DNA of 64,000 nt from Pseudobacteroides cellulosolvens ATCC 35603 = DSM 2933 (GCF_001262605.1 NZ_LGTC01000001.1:3919001-3983000), one strand, 5' to 3'. Positions 8,023 through 16,863 are shown, numbered from the stretch's first letter. Made by a program: numbers and translations. The notes: generated by a model from the letters alone, not told the origin.

Positions 8023-11000
8023 TTATTTTTGTTCATATCCCTGTACAGTATTAACAAGGTTTATTGTTTGCTGTGTAAAATCATCATTCAGCAGGTTCAG
8101 CTCTACTACTCCTTTGATAAGCTTTCATGAAGTCTTGTCATTTTATTCTGGTCATAGGTAGTACCCATGTCTGCCATTTCTGTTGCAGCGGCTTGTTTTT
8201 CCAAATCAGGTGCATTAGGATCCATAGTTATTAGTTTTAATGCCTCATTTAGCTTATTTTTTGCTTTTACCAAACTGTCTTTATTCTTCAAAACAATCTC
8301 CACCTGTGCTGTATATTCTGCACCATTATTGCTTAGATAGTTATGGCTTTGATTGTTATTACCAGTAGTTATCGGACTAGTACTTTGGCTGTAATCCTGC
8401 TTAGCTTCATCATTAGGCACACTGTTTACCTGTTTTTCCTGATTGGCTGTTTTACTCACACCTGCATGGTTAGATAAACCCTTTGTTGTGGCATGTTCCG
8501 CCATAGTTCCAGTTGAATTTCTGTTATATATATAATGATACCCAAGGTATAGACCACCTGCAACTATTATTAATATCAATATAAAAGCTAGTATTCCTCC
8601 GCTCTTAGAACTCTTAGTCTCACTCGTTCCACTATTATTATGGACTTTAAATCTTTTTAAGCTTAATGAGTTTGTTACTACCGATACTGAGCTAAATGCC
8701 ATTGCACCACCTGCAAGGACAGGACTTAAAAGGCCTAAAGCAGCAAACGGTATTCCAATTATATTATATATGAATGCCCAAAACAGGTTTTGCTTTATTT
8801 TACCCATGGTTTTCTTTGATAGCCTAATGGCAGTTGGTATTGATCTCAAATCCCCCTAATAAGGGTTATATCTGCAGCCTCAATGGCAACATCTGTTCCT
8901 GTGCCAATAGCCATTCCAATATCAGCTGTAGCCAATGCAGGCGCATCATTTATACCGTCACCGACCATTCCTACAACCTTACCCTGGCTTTTTAATTTTT
9001 CTACCTCTTCTGCTTTATTTTCCGGAAGAACCTCAGCCAGTACATTTTTAATGCCTACCTGTTTTGCAATAGCATTAGCAGTTCTCTTGTTGTCACCGGT
9101 TATCATATAAACTTCTATACCCATTTTTTGAAGGTCTTCTATGGCTTCCTTGGAATGTTCCTTTACTGTATCTGCAACAGCAATAATTGCTTCAATACTG
9201 TTATTGACAGACATGAGCATTGCAGTCTTTCCTTCATCCTCAAGCTTTGCAATAGTAACTTCAATGTCAGCTACATTTAGCCCTTTTTCAGTCATAAGCT
9301 TCCTAGTACCGATATAGATTTCCTTATCTTTGATAACAGCCTTTATACCTCTTCCAGGTATAGCTTCAAACTTGTCTGGGTCGGATAAATTACCATACAC
9401 GCTTTTTCCTTTTTCGTATATAGCAACTCCCAAAGGATGCTCAGAAGATTTTTCGGATATTGCAGACAGCTTAAGTATTTCATCTTTACCCATACTGCCT
9501 AAATTTACTACATCAGTTACTTCAGGCTGTCCTTTTGTTATGGTGCCGGTCTTATCGAGAACAACACTGTTTAACTTATAGGCTGTTTCCAGGTGTTCTC
9601 CGCCCTTAATGAGGATACCGTTTTCTGCACCCTTGCCTGTACCTACCATAATCGCTGTAGGAGTAGCAAGACCTAACGCACATGGACATGCAATTACCAA
9701 TACAGATACTGCACTAACCATTGCAGAAGTAAAATCGCCCATTACAAGATACCATATCAAAAATGTTAAAACAGCTATACCTACAACCGCAGGAACAAAT
9801 ATACCAGATACCTGATCAGCGATTTTTTGAATCGGAGCCTTTGATCCCTGGGCATCCTCAACCATCTTGATTATCTGTGAAAGAGCAGTATCCTTACCTA
9901 CTTTTGATGCCTCAAATTTAAACGTACCGAATTTATTTATTGTTGCACCAATAACAGTATCTCCAATCCTCTTTTCTACAGGAAGGCTTTCACCTGTCAG
10001 CATAGACTCATCTATGGATGAATTTCCTTCCAATATCTTTCCGTCACAGGGTACCTTCTCTCCTGGTCTTACAACAACAACGTCCCCAACAACTACTTCA
10101 TCAATAGATACATCCTCTTCAATACCGTTTCTTATAACCCTTGCAGTCTTTGCCTGAAGCCCCATTAGCTTCTTTATAGCTTCCGAGGTTTTACCCTTTG
10201 CAACCGCCTCAAGATATTTTCCAAGGAGTATAAGTGTTATAATCACCGCCGCAGCTTCAAAATATAATTCCTTCATCATACCTTCCTTATGAGGCTGGAA
10301 GAAAGCATTATATATACTAAAGAAATAAGCTGCCGATGTTCCCAAGCTAATAAGAACATCCATATTTGCACTTCTAGCTTTCAAAGCATGAAAAGCATTC
10401 CTATAAAATCTAAAACCTATAATAAATTGAACCGGAGTAGCTATTATTAATTGGAAATACTCGTTATGCAAAAATCCAATATCTATATGAAAAAGCATAA
10501 CTACCATAGCCAGAATAAGGGGTGAACTCAGCATTGCGGAAGCTATAAGTTCAAACCTTAACCTCTTAATTTCCTTCTCCCGCTGCTCCTTTTCCCTGTC
10601 AGCAGCAACTTCCTGAGCCTTCTCCGCTTTATATCCCAAAAACTCTATCACACCAATAATATCCGATGCTTTTATTTTTGAAGGGTTATACTCAACGTTT
10701 GCCTTTTCTGTAGCAAGGTTTACAGCAGCCCGTATTATCCCATCTGTTCTTCCAAGCTTCTTTTCTATTTTAGCCGAGCATGCTGCACATGACATACCGC
10801 TTACTTTAAGCTCAATTCTGGCATTTGCATGTTCTGTTTCCTTTTCAATTTCATAACCAAGTTTCTTAACTGCCTCACTTATTTTATCACTATCAACTGA
10901 TATATCATCAAACTCAACTGTTGCTTTTTCAACAGCAAAGTTGACATTTACCTTTTCTATACCAGGTAACTTATTTATTATTTTTTCAATTCGTGCTGCA

Positions 11001-11050
11001 CAAGCCGCACAAGTCATCCCTGAAACTCTAAAAGATTCCTTTCTTATCAC
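8023..11050 (-). pseudogene. copA: Copper-exporting P1B-type ATPase CopA with C-terminal DPY/LH-repeat domain, two frameshifts
   Basis: Starts at a GTG. Two HMA domains (GMTCAAC, GMSCAAC) are followed by the P-type ATPase core: CPC in the membrane helix ([10 protein letters not shown]), the phosphorylated Asp in DKTGTIT and the hinge GDGINDAP. The frame breaks at a GGGGG run (8852-8856); adding one G gives [13 protein letters not shown] and the last two helices of CopA. After the normal end of the family comes an extra membrane helix and one DPY/LH repeat unit ([32 protein letters not shown]). A second break at a GG (8111-8112) is repaired by one G, giving [12 protein letters not shown] and a stop at 8023. 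The repaired protein is about 1009 residues, some 200 longer than usual CopA. It pumps Cu(I) out of the cytosol; the extension would sit outside. Confidence 0.85.
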
Positions 11051-11093
11051 ACCACCACATCCTTTAAATTTTCTATATTAACAACCCTATAAC

Positions 11094-13028
11094 TTAGCCG
11101 CAGCAGCCACCGCCGCCAACTGATCCGCTTGCAGGTTTATAATCCTTAACTTCATTTTTTATATCATCAAGATTTATACTATTTATATCATCAACTACTT
11201 TTACATACCCATTTAGCATTCCCATCCAACATTTAAATGTAAAATTACCTTCCGGAACAAACTCAATCTTATTTTCCCCATTTTTTAAAGTCATCTGTGA
11301 GTTGTATTCTGGAAATATAAGCCTATTGTTGCAATAGTTCAGCTGTTCACCATTAATTATGAAATTAGTCTTTACTCCTTTTTGTATAACTATAACCGCA
11401 GGTGAAAAACCATAGTCATTGACATTAAAGCTCACATCTTGAACTCCATCCTTAATTTTACCTATTGCAATATCATCTACGGGAATATTACCGCCGATAA
11501 ATTTTGTAGCCTTTGAGCTTGCTCCACAACATCCTCCACCAACAGAATCGGTTTGGTCGGAATTATCATCAGCACTATTAATGTCATCATCGGAAACCTT
11601 TGTGATATCGGGCACAACCTTAATACTGCTGCTTATCATGCCCATCCAGCATGTGTACACAAATGTTCCTTCCTTTTTAGGTGTAAACTCTATAATATTA
11701 TCACCAGAAGTCAGCTTCTCGCTCTCAATTCCAAACTCCTGAGCAGTTATGGCATTATTACAACCGTTTAAGCTTTCTTTATCGGCTTTTATTATCCACT
11801 TAACAGGAATATCTTTTTGTACAACTATTGGAGTATAACCTCCTGGCTCAAGGGTAATAGTTACAACCTGCACTCCATTGTCTATCTTTGCAATATTACC
11901 GCTTCCGGATGAAGCCCCTAACGCAAGACCAATATTGTATCCTGAAAGGTTAAAGCCTCTATTAAGCATAACCACTCCAAGTATCATGACCAATACTGCA
12001 CTTACCTTAAGCATTTTATGCGTAAATTTACCGCTTAAAAGTGAACTTATTGCACCAAAACCAAACATCAAAGGAACAGTTCCTATACTAAATAAAAACA
12101 TTGATAATGCACCCGCCAGCATACTGCCTGTTCCCAAAGCGTATAGCTGCATTGCCTGCAGAGGGCCGCAAGGCATTAACCCATTTAATAATCCTATAAC
12201 CAGAGGCCCTTTTTTGCTGGTATTGCCATGAATCTTTTTCCCAAATATTTTAGGCATCCTGGGGTTTATCTTTCTAAGCCAGGGAAAAATGTTTAACATA
12301 TTTAGACCCATTATAACCATAAATATACCTGATACTATAGCAATTATGCCTTTTGCCGTACCAGAGAAGCTTACTACCGAGCCCAAGGCCCCAACTATTC
12401 CACCTATAACAGTATAAGATATAACCCTGCCTAAATTGTACAAGGCACTGGGTTTCAATTTGGAAAACCTTATTGATCTTTTCTCTTGGCTGTTTTCTTC
12501 ACTATTTTTACCGTAGTCATTAACGCCAACCTTATGCTGTACGCATACCGATAGATTGATTCCGCCGCACATTGCTATACAATGCAGTGAAGTCAGAAGA
12601 CCAACAACAAATAGTATACCATATCCCATAGACTGGTTGACTTCAGGTATAAAATTAAAACCTACTGTGTTATTGATGATCAAGTACAAAGCCAATATTA
12701 TAACACCTATACCTATAATCTGTCCCGGACTCATTCTATTTTCTTTAGCGACAGGTGATGCTTCCGGTTCCTTTTTTGGGTCCCCTATATCAGTTGTAGA
12801 TGAATCTTTACTTTTGACCTTATAATCAAGCTTCTCAATAGTCTCAATAATTCTTTCAATATCAAGTCTATCACTGTCGTAAGTAACATAAACTTTTGAA
12901 CTACTGTATATGGCTTTAGTTTCTTTCATTCCGTCAAGTTTCATTAATACATTCTCTATTCGCACTTCGCAACTGGTACAAGTCATCCCTTCTATATGAA
13001 GAGTTTTTTGTATCATTCTTTCTTCCAT
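11094..13028 (-). CDS. HMA domain / UreH_2 membrane domain / two cupredoxin-like domains fusion
   Basis: 644 residues with GGAGG upstream of ATG. Residues 5-70 form a heavy-metal-associated domain (GMTCTSC). After a short linker and one helix comes a six-helix membrane domain of the UreH_2/SafE type (about 130-365) with conserved Cys in IAMCGG and MPCGP. Two cupredoxin-like domains follow (about 375-475 and 535-620), each with paired Cys motifs, CNN and CWMGM, resembling type-1 or CuA-like copper ligands. Two GG-CCG motifs close the linker and the C terminus. The order suggests copper taken from inside, passed through the membrane unit and bound outside; this is inferred. First gene of the pump operon behind promoter copy 2. 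Confidence 0.85.
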   Translation of the reverse strand: MEERMIQKTLHIEGMTCTSCEVRIENVLMKLDGMKETKAIYSSSKVYVTYDSDRLDIERIIETIEKLDYKVKSKDSSTTDIGDPKKEPEASPVAKENRMSPGQIIGIGVIILALYLIINNTVGFNFIPEVNQSMGYGILFVVGLLTSLHCIAMCGGINLSVCVQHKVGVNDYGKNSEENSQEKRSIRFSKLKPSALYNLGRVISYTVIGGIVGALGSVVSFSGTAKGIIAIVSGIFMVIMGLNMLNIFPWLRKINPRMPKIFGKKIHGNTSKKGPLVIGLLNGLMPCGPLQAMQLYALGTGSMLAGALSMFLFSIGTVPLMFGFGAISSLLSGKFTHKMLKVSAVLVMILGVVMLNRGFNLSGYNIGLALGASSGSGNIAKIDNGVQVVTITLEPGGYTPIVVQKDIPVKWIIKADKESLNGCNNAITAQEFGIESEKLTSGDNIIEFTPKKEGTFVYTCWMGMISSSIKVVPDITKVSDDDINSADDNSDQTDSVGGGCCGASSKATKFIGGNIPVDDIAIGKIKDGVQDVSFNVNDYGFSPAVIVIQKGVKTNFIINGEQLNYCNNRLIFPEYNSQMTLKNGENKIEFVPEGNFTFKCWMGMLNGYVKVVDDINSINLDDIKNEVKDYKPASGSVGGGGCCG

Positions 13029-13149
13029 AGTATACCTCCAGACACCTAAAATTTCACAATATGTTTTGCCATTATCATTTCAGACTTCCAGATCACAGCA
13101 AAACATTTTCTTTGGTCTATAAATCGCGTATATTCGATTTATATTTATA

Positions 13150-13184
13150 ATTCTAACAGGAAAATATGAAGATTTTATGTAGGA
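13150..13184 (-). promoter_or_regulatory. Promoter with CTnCAT/CTTCAT operator, copy 2
   Basis: Minus strand: CTACATAAAATCTTCAT, 10 bp, TAGAAT (13150-13155). Same 11-bp half-site period and same distance to the -10 box as the other copies. It drives the HMA/UreH_2/cupredoxin gene, copA and copZ. Confidence 0.8.
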
Positions 13185-13260
13185 AATAAAGAGTTGCAAA
13201 ATCGCAAGCAATTTTATTTTTGCTCTGCGAAATGTAATATCATAATTACTTTTCAAATAG

Positions 13261-13284
13261 AAAAAGGTGGACTTCCCCACCTTT
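13261..13284 (-). terminator. Terminator after the DUF2318 gene
   Basis: On the minus strand AAAAGGTGG and CCACCTTTTT pair around a 6-nt loop, followed by T-rich sequence. It lies 35 bp after the stop of the 13318 gene and upstream of promoter copy 2. Confidence 0.85.
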
Positions 13285-13317
13285 TCAAGCTTTATTTAGT
13301 ACATTTCAAAAAATGCA

Positions 13318-13839
13318 TTATTGAGTTTTCCAATTTGAAGTAAACAGCTCTTTATTCTTTTCAATTAAATCCTTTGGTATTGTTATATTTATACCATCAT
13401 CTGTCTTTTCATCCTTCATAATAGGAACAGGGTTACATCCTCCCCTTTGCTGCTCAACCATGTCCATCTTAAATCTGTTTCCGCAATTTTGACAAACCAG
13501 AACATCTCCTTGCTGTTTATAATAAGCCCTTGGAGAGCCATTACATACCTGACATGTGTTAAAAGCAGTTCTAACAGATCCATCTGATGCCTTAACAGCT
13601 AGCACTTCCATGTTTGTATCTTCTACCTTAAGCGGATAAAACTTAGCTGTTTCAGTTATTTCAGCCTTTGGAATTACCAAGTCGGCAGCTGTACTAGACA
13701 CAGGTGAACCGATTTCGTTTTCTCCTTTATTTTTTCCATTAAAGACAATAATTAATGCCACCGCAAGTAATACTACTGCAATACCGGAAAATATAACAAT
13801 ACTTTTTTTAGATTTATCCATGTTTTTGTTTTTACTCAT
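13318..13839 (-). CDS. DUF2318 membrane-anchored Cys-rich protein
   Basis: 173 residues with AAGGTGG upstream of ATG. An N-terminal anchor (about 12-33) is followed by an external domain with FNTCQVCNGSP, LVCQNCGNRF and a RGGCNPVPI block, the conserved signature of DUF2318. The family occurs with extracytoplasmic metal import and redox systems, and its Cys pairs probably bind a metal or iron-sulfur centre; the exact cofactor is unclear. It is a single-gene unit between promoter copy 3 and a terminator. In this context it may deliver or accept electrons together with the b-type cytochrome and the CcdA/ResA thiol pathway. Confidence 0.85.
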   Translation of the reverse strand: MSKNKNMDKSKKSIVIFSGIAVVLLAVALIIVFNGKNKGENEIGSPVSSTAADLVIPKAEITETAKFYPLKVEDTNMEVLAVKASDGSVRTAFNTCQVCNGSPRAYYKQQGDVLVCQNCGNRFKMDMVEQQRGGCNPVPIMKDEKTDDGINITIPKDLIEKNKELFTSNWKTQ

Positions 13840-13872
13840 ATCACTACCACCTTTTAAAAATTTATTAAACTT

Positions 13873-13907
13873 ATATTAGCAGACGTTTGTGAAGATTTTA
13901 TGGAGAT
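13873..13907 (-). promoter_or_regulatory. Promoter with CTnCAT/CTTCAC operator, copy 3
   Basis: Minus strand: CTCCATAAAATCTTCAC, 10 bp, TAATAT (13873-13878). It drives the DUF2318 gene. One half-site base differs from consensus (CAC for CAT). Confidence 0.75.
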
Positions 13908-13935
13908 ATAAAAATATATTTATATATAGATCATT

Positions 13936-14274
13936 TTACCTTTTTTCAGGGTCTTCAAATACTATACCTTCAGCATCAATAGAATAACCATTACCGCCTG
14001 GACATTTAGGTATCTCTTTAACATATTTACCTGATAACATTTCAATTTGCAAAGGATACCTACCGTTTTCTGCCCTATACTTATTTGCAGCAGCTTGAAG
14101 CATTTTAACATTTTCCTGACAATCATTCTTTTTTCCTGTAATTTTCTCTACAAGCTTGTGCATAATATCATTATCAGAATGCCTACCCGTTAAATGCCCA
14201 TAGATAAAATAAGAGCCTGCTGCAGTTATAACAACCAGTATAAATATAATCGCAACATTTATAGTCTTTCGCAT
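13936..14274 (-). CDS. Pilin-like (pseudopilin C-domain-like) secreted protein
   Basis: 112 residues with AGAGGTGA upstream of ATG. An N-terminal hydrophobic helix (about 7-27) is followed by a short soluble domain with LQAAANKYRAENGRYP and IPKCPGGNGYSI, the pattern of the C-terminal half of type IV pilins and pseudopilins. A clear prepilin peptidase site (G before F/M-x4-E) is not visible, so it may simply be anchored. Two Cys (in NDCQEN and PKCPGG) could form a disulfide. No pilus assembly gene is nearby. It has its own copy of the regulated promoter, which places it in the metal regulon. Confidence 0.7.
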   Translation of the reverse strand: MRKTINVAIIFILVVITAAGSYFIYGHLTGRHSDNDIMHKLVEKITGKKNDCQENVKMLQAAANKYRAENGRYPLQIEMLSGKYVKEIPKCPGGNGYSIDAEGIVFEDPEKR

Positions 14275-14312
14275 AAATTCACCTCTATCTTAAACTTTTT
14301 ACTCATTAGATA

Positions 14313-14347
14313 TTAATAGCAAAAATTTATGAAGATTTTATGTAGAA
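14313..14347 (-). promoter_or_regulatory. Promoter with CTnCAT/CTTCAT operator, copy 4
   Basis: Minus strand: CTACATAAAATCTTCAT, 10 bp, TATTAA (14313-14318). It drives the pilin-like gene. Confidence 0.75.
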
Positions 14348-14426
14348 AATACACAAAGTGATTTTACAAACTTTACGATGTCGTGAGAAATTACGTTGCA
14401 TAATAGCCATAATTTCCTAGAAGCAA

Positions 14427-14459
14427 AAAACCCTACCGGTTTTCCAGTAGGGTTTTTTA
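14427..14459. terminator. Bidirectional terminator after the second Met-rich gene
   Basis: AAAAAACCCTAC and GTAGGGTTTTTT flank a 10-nt loop, a strong stem with T runs on both strands. On the minus strand it ends the 15254-14473 operon. Confidence 0.9.
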
Positions 14460-14472
14460 TATATGATAGATT

Positions 14473-14799
14473 TTAATGCATTCCCATGCCGCCCATCATA
14501 CCCATTCCGCCTTGCATATTTCCACCCATGTTCATACCGCCCATCATTCCATGCATTCCCATACCGCCTTGCATTCCGCCATTCATATTCATACCGTTCA
14601 TATTCATGCTACCCATATTCATTCCACCTTGCATTTGCATTCCATTATGGTATCCATTTCCCATATTCATACTTCCATATCCATAGTACCCATTAAACGT
14701 GTTTATTCCCCATAAAACTGCAAAGATCAAAATGATACCCACAAGAGAAACTACCGCCAGCTTGAACCAAGTATTGCCCAAAACTCCACTATTAGTCAT
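14473..14799 (-). CDS. Short membrane protein with Met/Gly-rich tail
   Basis: 108 residues from the ATG at 14799, which has AAAGGAGGTCA upstream; earlier in-frame starts lie before the ribosome site and overlap the preceding gene. One helix (about 10-32) is followed by a tail of NMGxMNMxGM repeats rich in Met, Gly and some His. It is a shorter paralogue of the 1428-2132 protein and follows a paralogue of the same zinc-ribbon gene, so the pair was duplicated as a unit. Copper buffering outside the membrane is inferred from Met density. Confidence 0.8.
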   Translation of the reverse strand: MTNSGVLGNTWFKLAVVSLVGIILIFAVLWGINTFNGYYGYGSMNMGNGYHNGMQMQGGMNMGSMNMNGMNMNGGMQGGMGMHGMMGGMNMGGNMQGGMGMMGGMGMH

Positions 14800-14813
14800 A
14801 ACAATGACCTCCT

Positions 14814-15254
14814 TTACGAATTTAATGTTTCTTTTGCATTTCCACAGACGGGACAAACCTTCCATTCATCATTTAATTCCTTACCGCAATCTGTACATAT
14901 CTTCTTAACAGCATCAGCCTTTTTTCCTGAAAATGTACCCTTTATTTTGCGGATGTCATCATCGGTAAATACATATTTCTTTACAGCCACAACTATCCCG
15001 ATAATTAAACCAACAATAAAAAGTACAAACAAAATCTTAATTAATAGAAACAAAACAAAAGATATTATTCCCATCGACCCATAACCTGCTCCAGATCCCA
15101 TATACATATGATCTCCTCCATATCCGCTCCTAAAGCCTATATTTATCCCCAAACCTGTTCCAATAAGCAAATTTGAAATTAGCCAAAAACCGATGGCCAC
15201 CAGAAGGATAGCTGCTATTATTTTGAATATTGAATTGCCATTTGAATTACTCAT
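14814..15254 (-). CDS. Membrane protein with C-terminal zinc ribbon
   Basis: 146 residues from the ATG at 15254, which has GAGGGAGGTGA upstream. Two membrane helices (about 8-30 and 58-85) are joined by a Gly/Tyr/Met loop (SGYGGDHMYMGSGAGYGSMG). A single zinc ribbon (CTDCGKE...CPVCGNA) ends the protein. It resembles the 3296-3769 protein but has one ribbon instead of two. It is cotranscribed with the short Met-rich gene. I did not find the CTTCAT operator upstream of it. Confidence 0.8.
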   Translation of the reverse strand: MSNSNGNSIFKIIAAILLVAIGFWLISNLLIGTGLGINIGFRSGYGGDHMYMGSGAGYGSMGIISFVLFLLIKILFVLFIVGLIIGIVVAVKKYVFTDDDIRKIKGTFSGKKADAVKKICTDCGKELNDEWKVCPVCGNAKETLNS

Positions 15255-15449
15255 TATATCACCTCCCTCTTGTTTCAGCATATCATTCCCTTCTTGCTAT
15301 TATTTAAGAGCAAGAATCATGCCAACATAAGAAACGTTTGAACTATGCACTGTTTTGCTTTATGAAAATGTAAAAGCTAAAATCACAAATTATAAATGTT
15401 CAATTCTGAACACCTCTATGTTACAAATTGCACAATGCATTTTAGAATT

Positions 15450-15482
15450 CTTCATAAATTCTTCATGACTATAATTTATAAT
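15450..15482 (+). promoter_or_regulatory. Promoter with CTTCAT/CTTCAT operator, copy 5 (plus strand)
   Basis: CTTCAT at 15450-15455 and again at 15461-15466, an exact 11-bp direct repeat, then 10 bp and TATAAT (15477-15482). This is the only copy on the plus strand. It precedes the ccdA/resA pair, so the same control covers thiol-redox genes. Confidence 0.85.
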
Positions 15483-15566
15483 TTTAAAAAAACATTTGAA
15501 TAAGCATAATGTTTCAAAACAAATAATAATGGGTATGTTTTATTAGCTGGAGGAGGTGATTACGAC

Positions 15567-16268
15567 ATGGAAAATATATCCTTTATACTGGCCTTTTCAG
15601 CAGGCTTGCTTTCATTTTTGTCACCGTGTGTCCTGCCTTTGATCCCTGCATACATAAGCTATCTTACCGGTTCTGCTGTAACTGATATAACATCCGGAAA
15701 GGATAGATTTAACTTGTTTTATAAATCTGTAGGGTTTGTTATAGGTTTTACATTAATTTTCATCATGATGGGTGCATCAGTAAGTTCATTGGGAAAATTG
15801 TTTTCAGAAAATCAAGGTTTGTTTCGGCAAGTAGGCGGGATAATTATAATCATTTTTGGCCTTCATACTATTGGATTATTTAAAATTAATATGCTGTACA
15901 GAGAAAAAAGACTGCTTCCATTTGGTACAAGTAAAAATGTCAGCTCAATATTTATAGGAATGGCATTTGCCACCGGATGGACACCCTGTATAGGCCCGAT
16001 ACTTTCAACTATTCTGATTTATGCCGGTAGCCAGGACACGATTGGAAAAGGTATCTTATTACTATCAATATACTCACTTGGCCTTGCCGTACCATTTTTA
16101 TTAACTGCACTGGCAATTGGTAATTTCTCAGTGTATTTTAAGAAGTTCTCTAGATTTCTCCCTGCAGTTTCTGCTGTAAGTGGAGTTTTGATGATTATTA
16201 TGGGCGTTTTAATTTTTACAAACAAGCTCACTATACTTAGCCGTTACTTAAACTTTTTTAACCTTTAG
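15567..16268 (+). CDS. ccdA: CcdA-type thiol-disulfide transmembrane protein
   Basis: 233 residues with GGAGGAGGTGA upstream of ATG. Six hydrophobic segments, with one Cys in SPCVLPL at the start of helix 1 and its partner in TPCIGPI at helix 4, the CcdA pair that shuttles reducing equivalents from cytosolic thioredoxin to the outside. It overlaps neither neighbour and is followed 17 bp later by the ResA-like gene, its expected partner. It is expressed from promoter copy 5, against the direction of the flanking genes. Confidence 0.93.
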   Translation: MENISFILAFSAGLLSFLSPCVLPLIPAYISYLTGSAVTDITSGKDRFNLFYKSVGFVIGFTLIFIMMGASVSSLGKLFSENQGLFRQVGGIIIIIFGLHTIGLFKINMLYREKRLLPFGTSKNVSSIFIGMAFATGWTPCIGPILSTILIYAGSQDTIGKGILLLSIYSLGLAVPFLLTALAIGNFSVYFKKFSRFLPAVSAVSGVLMIIMGVLIFTNKLTILSRYLNFFNL

Positions 16269-16284
16269 GAGGGAGTAAAACATT

Positions 16285-16863
16285 ATGAAAAAGAATATAT
16301 TAATTTGGGGTACAGCAATAATTTTAGTAGTTGTTGCTATATTTGTTACAACGAACTATAAGAAAGATAATGGAAGGATAAACAATATATCAGAAAGCCC
16401 TCAAGCCGGATCTCAGAACAAGCCTTCTTCCAATGATACTACTGAAGCTAACAAAGCCATAGACTTTACATTATCTGATTTAGATGGTAATAAAGTATCA
16501 CTAAAAGATTTTCATGGAAAAAATGTATATCTGAACTTCTGGGCAACATGGTGCCCACCATGCCGCAAAGAAATGCCTGCCATAGAAAAGTTATACAAGG
16601 AATATAAAGATAAAGGGCTGGTTGTCCTTGCAATCGACTTAGGTGAAGACAAGGAAACTGTAAAAAACTTTATCAATGAAAACAATTATAGCTTTAAAGT
16701 ACTTTTGGATTCCGACCAAAGCATTGGATCTAAGTACAATATATCTGCTATTCCTGTATCTTATTTTATAGATAAAGACGGAAATATTGCTGCTAAAAGG
16801 GTTGGAGCTATAGAAGAGGATGAAATGCGGCAATATATCAAAGATTTAATGGATAAAAAATAA
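16285..16863 (+). CDS. resA: ResA/TlpA-like thiol-disulfide oxidoreductase
   Basis: 192 residues with AGGAGGGAG upstream of ATG. An N-terminal anchor (about 5-24), a Ser/Asn-rich linker and a thioredoxin fold with WATWCPPCRKEMP and a cis-Pro in ISAIPVSYF. It would reduce disulfides outside the membrane, using electrons from the CcdA protein encoded just upstream. Clients could be cytochrome apoproteins or the Cys-rich copper proteins nearby; no c-type heme motif (CxxCH) was noticed in the neighbours. Confidence 0.93.
   Translation: MKKNILIWGTAIILVVVAIFVTTNYKKDNGRINNISESPQAGSQNKPSSNDTTEANKAIDFTLSDLDGNKVSLKDFHGKNVYLNFWATWCPPCRKEMPAIEKLYKEYKDKGLVVLAIDLGEDKETVKNFINENNYSFKVLLDSDQSIGSKYNISAIPVSYFIDKDGNIAAKRVGAIEEDEMRQYIKDLMDKK

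Noticed and set aside
13080-13280. 66-residue open frame on the minus strand
   Set aside because: It overlaps promoter copy 2 and the terminator of the DUF2318 gene, has no ribosome site and no recognisable composition.
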